64,000 nt of DNA, taken from contig ONQC01000016.1 in assembly GCA_900319855.1 (NCBI GenBank), positions 1-64,000 on the forward strand. The letters are read 5' to 3'. The notes beneath the pieces are model-generated. The model did not search any database, had not been told where the DNA came from, and saw only the letters and a program-made list of their open reading frames with translations. A program made the translations under genes and the position numbers. The stretch comes from an uncultured Bacteroidales bacterium. GTDB taxonomy: Bacteria; Bacteroidota; Bacteroidia; Bacteroidales; UBA932. The stretch's first letter is position 1; each line of letters opens with the position of its first letter. Below, one piece after another: positions 59,953-64,000 of this stretch.

Positions 59953-61530
59953 TTAGAAATTCGGAACGTTCTTGTCCCACCACAGACGGGTGTTGCCGTT
60001 GTCGGCGCCACCAAGTTTCGAGACGGCTTCCGACATCTGGTTGTTCCATTCGAAAGACTCCGGGAAGGTCATCCGCTTGACGATGTCGTCGTTCTTGAAC
60101 ACGCCCTGGCTCTCGTTCACCACCACCGGGAACACGATCGGGTAGCCCGTACGACGCTGCTCGGACCAGGCCTCCATGCCGTCCGGATAGGTGGCGATCC
60201 ATTTCTGGATGATGATCTTCTGGAGCTTGACCTCGTTGCTGGCGGATTCATCCCACTTGGGAGAAACCTTGTTCAGATACGGGGAGTCGGCCGGAATGCT
60301 GTTGGCCGGATTCTTGACATCGACATAGGGAGCCGGCAGCTTGTCGCTCTGCAGATAGGCAGACGCATCGCCTGCGCCCCACTGGGTGAAGGAGGTCTGG
60401 ACACCCTTCTCGTAGAGGTCCTTGGCAGAACCGCCCATGTTCCAGCCGCGAAGTGCGCCTTCGGCCCGCAGGAACCAGCTTTCGGCGCTGGCCATGATCA
60501 GGCCCGGGTCGCCGCTGCTGAAGTTCGGGAAGGAATGGCCGCCGTACATCTCCTTGACGGTCAGCGCAATACCCATACGGATACCCTTATAGTCCGTGCC
60601 GAGGGTCTTGTCATTGGCCGGCTTGAAGTATTTCGCCATACGGGGATCCTCATAGCCGCCCAAGATGCTTTCCATCACGGCGTTCATGCAGCAGTCGCCC
60701 CAGTCGTTACCCAGTGTGGAAAGCGGGTGGACCCAGCCCTTTCCAACCACGGAGACCGTACCCTCTTCCAGCACACCGTCCACGACGGCGGCCTCAGCCT
60801 TCTGCTTGGCCAGGGTCGGATTCACCTTGACGATGCGCATCGCGGCACGCAGCTGGATGGAATTGGCGAACTTGACCCACTTGCCGAAGTCGCCCCCCAG
60901 CATCAGGTCGAACGGCTGGAAAGGCGTGGCGCCCGGATACTCGGCCATGAAGGCTTTCAGGGCAGCCTTTGCGGCATCCAATTCCTCGAAGACATGATTA
61001 TAAGCCTCTTCCTGCGTATCGAAGGACGCACCGGTGGCGCTGGTACCGTACTTGCTGTACACGACCGGACCGTAGGAGTCGCTCACCCGGATCATGGCCA
61101 CGGCCCGCAGGATCTGCGCGACGGCGTAGAAATGCGGATAGTCATCCTTACGGCTCTCGATGCTGGTGAAGATCGGGCTCATCACATCCCGGTAGGTCAG
61201 GTCCCACATGCCGCCGACCCAGGAGCGGATCAGGAACAACGTGGCGGGATTGATGTTGTTCTGGAACACGGAAGGGTGCATCATATAACCGCACCATTCG
61301 TCCGCGGTCAGGTTCTGGGCCGTCTGCATCTCCCAAGCCCACAGGCAGGTATTGTTGTAGATACCCTGCTGGATGGTCGGGAAAAAGGCGCCCACGTCGT
61401 TGAAGTCGGCGGAGAGCATTTCATTCGTCACGCCGTAGGGATTGGTATTGTACTCTTCCCATTTGCTGCAGCCCTGCAGCGCAACGGCGAGCACGGCCAG
61501 TAATATAATGGAGTATACCTTGTTTTTCAT
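59953..61530 (-). CDS. SusD-like (SusD_2 type) lipoprotein
   Basis: A 525-residue lipoprotein; the start at 61530 gives MKNKVYSIILLAVLAVALQG with lipobox GCS (another in-frame ATG is at 61539). SusD-like_2 features are KWEEYNTNPYGVTNEMLSAD, WGGMWDLTYRDV-type TPR segments, FDLMLGGDFGKWVKFANSIQ, EDPRMAKYFKPAND and KIIIQKWIATYPDGMEAWSE. It is the surface substrate-binding partner of the SusC encoded 12 nt upstream. Confidence 0.93.
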   Translation of the reverse strand: MKNKVYSIILLAVLAVALQGCSKWEEYNTNPYGVTNEMLSADFNDVGAFFPTIQQGIYNNTCLWAWEMQTAQNLTADEWCGYMMHPSVFQNNINPATLFLIRSWVGGMWDLTYRDVMSPIFTSIESRKDDYPHFYAVAQILRAVAMIRVSDSYGPVVYSKYGTSATGASFDTQEEAYNHVFEELDAAKAALKAFMAEYPGATPFQPFDLMLGGDFGKWVKFANSIQLRAAMRIVKVNPTLAKQKAEAAVVDGVLEEGTVSVVGKGWVHPLSTLGNDWGDCCMNAVMESILGGYEDPRMAKYFKPANDKTLGTDYKGIRMGIALTVKEMYGGHSFPNFSSGDPGLIMASAESWFLRAEGALRGWNMGGSAKDLYEKGVQTSFTQWGAGDASAYLQSDKLPAPYVDVKNPANSIPADSPYLNKVSPKWDESASNEVKLQKIIIQKWIATYPDGMEAWSEQRRTGYPIVFPVVVNESQGVFKNDDIVKRMTFPESFEWNNQMSEAVSKLGGADNGNTRLWWDKNVPNF

Positions 61531-61542
61531 GACAATCATAGA

Positions 61543-64000
61543 TTAGAAGCCCAACTTGAGGTTGAAACCGAAAGAACGGGTGCCGGGGACACCGTAGAAG
61601 TCAACACCCTGCGCGCCCGAAGCAGCGGACATGCTGTAGTCGGTATCGTACGGAGCGGGGCAGTAGAACACAACCAGGTTGCGGGCCACGAAGGACAGCG
61701 AAGCGCTCTTGAGGACCTTCAGGTTCGCAAGCACCTTCTTGGGAAGGGCATAACCGAGGGACAGTTCGCGGAGGCGGATGTTGGTCGCATCGTAGACATA
61801 GTATCCGGAGATACCGTCACGACCGCCGACGCGGCGGTAGAAGCCGTTCACGTCCTTGATCTGATTGCCTTCGAATTCGACATAGCCCTTGTCTCTCGCT
61901 GCGGCGGTCGCTTCGGACACACCCTGGATATCGTTCATCGCCTGGGTCAGGGACAGGGCGTCCCCGCCGAAACGGCTGTCGATCAGGAAGCCAAGGGAGA
62001 TGTTCTTGTATTCAAGGGTATTGTTCCAACCCAGGAGGAAGTCCGGGGTAGCATTGCCGATATAGGCAAAACCGTCTTTCTTCGTAGGAAGGCCGGCCTC
62101 GTCCAAAATGGCTTTACCGGAAGCATCCCGATCAAAGACATAGCCGTAGAAATCACCATAGGAACCACCCTCGGTGAGCCACATGCGGTAGGCATCGGAA
62201 CCGGAGTCCGTCAGGACGAACTGCGTGATGTCCTCATGCAGCTTGAGGATCTTGTTCTTGTTATGGGACATGTTGAACTGGGACTTCCAGATGAAGTCAC
62301 GGGTCATCACGGGCGTGATCGAAACAGAGGCCTCGATACCGGAGTTCTGGATGTTACCGGCATTGATGTAGTAGTAGTTGTAGCCACTGCCTTCCGGAGC
62401 CTTCAGGGTGAAGAGCTGGTTGGTCGTGTTGGTCTTGTACCAGGTGAAATCCACGGAAAGGCGGTTCTTGAAGAACTGCCACTCGGTACCGAACTCGAGG
62501 GAGGAGGAGATTTCCGGCTTGAGTTCGCCGAAAGCGGCCGTACCCACCGGGGTCACGGTACCATTGTAGTTGACCGAACCGGTCGGGTTGGTGATGCGCG
62601 TAGGCAGGTCGTTACCCACCTGGGCGTAGGAAGCGCGGATCTTTCCGTAGTTGATCCACTCCGGGAGGGTAAGCAACTCGCTCAGCAGGAGGGTGGCACC
62701 GACGGAAGGATAGAAGAAGCCCTTCTTGAAGCTGTCGGTGTAGGCCAACGCGGAAGACCAGTCGTTACGGGCGGTGACGTCGATGAAGAGGAAATCCTTG
62801 TAGCCGAAGTTCGCGGTGGCGAACAGGGCCAGGTTCTGCGTACGCCATGCACCCTGGCTGAACTGCTGGGTGATCGTATTGGGGATGGTGAAGATGTTCG
62901 CGTAGGCCAGACCGGAGTTGTAGGAACTCGAATACAGGGAATGGCTGCGGGAATCGGAGATGCTGCCACCGACCGAGGCGGTCACGGTGAAGTCGCCGAA
63001 CTGCTTGTTGAAGTTCGCCAGGACGTCGGCATAGAGCTTGGCACCGGTGGACTGGCCGTATTCATACAGACCGTTCTTGTTACCGGCGAGGGAGACGTCC
63101 GTGGTCGCGTACATCTTGACCTCTTCGCGGTCGGCATTGGCATCCAGGCTCGTACGGGCCTGCAGGTTGAACCAGTCAGTGACGTCCCACTTGGCCATCA
63201 AGCTGGCGATGATACGGTTGCGCACATTCTGGCGGCTCGTCCGGTTCGCAACCCACCAAGGGTTCTGCTCGGCAGGGCCGATGGACTTGTACCAGCTCTG
63301 GGCCATCAGGTTGCGGTCCGCGTCGAATTTCTCGAATTCCTTCGCATACTCGCTCACGTCATGACCGACGGGGATGTTGTACAGACCCGGGATCGGGCTG
63401 GTGTAGGCACCACCCGGACGGGGACGGTTCTTGACATCCTGATAGATATACTGCACGCTGGCGTCCACGGTGACGGCGTCCCACATGCGGGCCGTGTTCC
63501 GCAGCGTCACGTTGTGACGGCCGAAAGCGCTGTTGGGATAGATACCCCGGGAAGTCGTGTTACCATAGGAAACGTAGGTCTGGTTCTTGTCGTTGCCGGT
63601 GGACACGGAAACCGTGTTCATCGTATTGATACCGGTCTGGAAGAAGCTCTTGATGAAAGCGATCTTGTCCCAGGACGGAGTCGCCTTGGCACCCCAGCTG
63701 TAGAAGCCGTCGCTCTCACCGTAACGGTTCTGCAGTTCAGGCAGATAAGCAACCGTGTCGAAGGTCGTGGTGGAGGAGAAGTCCACCTTCGTACCGCCGG
63801 CCTGGCCCTTCTTCGTCGTGATCATGATGACGCCGTTGGCCGCCTCGGTACCATACAGGGCGGAAGCGGAGGCGCCTTTCAGGACGTTGATGGAAGCGAT
63901 ATCGTCCGGGTTCAGGTTGGACATGCCGTCGCCGCCGTCATGGCCGCCGGACAACAGGCTGTTCAGCTGGGAACCCTGGGAGTTGCTGATCGGAACGCCG
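61543..64000 (-). CDS. SusC/RagA family TonB-linked outer-membrane protein, C-terminal part (start outside window)
   Basis: The open frame continues to the right edge (the last codons there read GVPISNSQGSQLNSLLSGG), so the gene's N-terminal signal, CarboxypepD_reg domain and TonB box lie outside. The visible part holds the end of the plug (DDIASINVLKGASASALYGT, ANGVIMITTKKG) and the whole barrel to the C-terminus GTRSFGFNLKLGF. At least 818 residues are present. It feeds the downstream SusD and GH9 genes. Confidence 0.95.
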   Translation of the reverse strand, partial: GVPISNSQGSQLNSLLSGGHDGGDGMSNLNPDDIASINVLKGASASALYGTEAANGVIMITTKKGQAGGTKVDFSSTTTFDTVAYLPELQNRYGESDGFYSWGAKATPSWDKIAFIKSFFQTGINTMNTVSVSTGNDKNQTYVSYGNTTSRGIYPNSAFGRHNVTLRNTARMWDAVTVDASVQYIYQDVKNRPRPGGAYTSPIPGLYNIPVGHDVSEYAKEFEKFDADRNLMAQSWYKSIGPAEQNPWWVANRTSRQNVRNRIIASLMAKWDVTDWFNLQARTSLDANADREEVKMYATTDVSLAGNKNGLYEYGQSTGAKLYADVLANFNKQFGDFTVTASVGGSISDSRSHSLYSSSYNSGLAYANIFTIPNTITQQFSQGAWRTQNLALFATANFGYKDFLFIDVTARNDWSSALAYTDSFKKGFFYPSVGATLLLSELLTLPEWINYGKIRASYAQVGNDLPTRITNPTGSVNYNGTVTPVGTAAFGELKPEISSSLEFGTEWQFFKNRLSVDFTWYKTNTTNQLFTLKAPEGSGYNYYYINAGNIQNSGIEASVSITPVMTRDFIWKSQFNMSHNKNKILKLHEDITQFVLTDSGSDAYRMWLTEGGSYGDFYGYVFDRDASGKAILDEAGLPTKKDGFAYIGNATPDFLLGWNNTLEYKNISLGFLIDSRFGGDALSLTQAMNDIQGVSEATAAARDKGYVEFEGNQIKDVNGFYRRVGGRDGISGYYVYDATNIRLRELSLGYALPKKVLANLKVLKSASLSFVARNLVVFYCPAPYDTDYSMSAASGAQGVDFYGVPGTRSFGFNLKLGF

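Overview
The window is a stretch of a Bacteroidales-type chromosome (phylum Bacteroidota) with fairly high G+C by eye. The evidence is: two SusC/SusD pairs plus another TonB-dependent receptor; many SPII lipoproteins; BACON, DUF4876, DUF6850 and DUF4230 proteins; and Bacteroidota promoters with the -7 box TAnnTTTG in front of many genes. The genus cannot be fixed from this sequence.

Layout. 1-540: the N-terminal part of a tyrosine integrase beside the 3' end of a tRNA-Leu gene, probably the edge of an element extending left. 817-9192: housekeeping genes (comF-fabG; ahcY-nhaA; lipoprotein-asd-aminopeptidase P-DUF456) and a small LEA-like protein. 9266-11819: a lower-G+C two-gene operon encoding an OmpA-like protein and a TPR/membrane/LuxR-HTH regulator. 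12224-15722: tRNA-Met and the str operon (rpsL-rpsG-fusA-rpsJ), which is not followed by the usual S10-operon genes. 15883-21341: a GH88/heparinase pair facing a GH2 enzyme. 21346-28880: an alkyltransferase, a DUF3298 lipoprotein, a frameshifted S9 peptidase, a GH3 enzyme, RidA and an OmpA lipoprotein. 29078-32170: an outer-membrane barrel protein, then an AT-richer accessory block made of a REP-associated Y1 transposase (RAYT) and a small unknown gene, bracketed by two 97-nt double-hairpin repeats and followed by a 92-bp tandem repeat. 32181-37106: a LOG-like protein and GH20, divergent from GH29 across a palindromic promoter. 37149-38915: upp and asnA. 38916-49221: a six-gene operon of TonB receptor, DUF4876 lipoprotein, DUF6850 barrel, unknown lipoprotein, secreted zinc metalloprotease and BACON/LRR lipoprotein. 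49371-57460: an M15 peptidase, an orphan SusC/SusD pair, a MATE exporter and two DUF4230 proteins. 57470-64000: a SusC/SusD/GH9 locus whose SusC gene runs off the right edge.

Functionally the window mixes core metabolism and translation with surface glycan use. Heparinase, GH88, GH20, GH29 and GH2 suggest glycosaminoglycan or mucin-type host glycans, and SusCD-GH9 suggests a beta-glucan. The two most unusual assemblies are the RAYT with paired double-hairpin repeats and the TonB receptor-protease operon. Other points of note are in-frame minisatellites inside comF, a tRNA-Met with an atypical T-loop, a perfectly symmetric divergent promoter, and start codons lying almost on the predicted transcription start.
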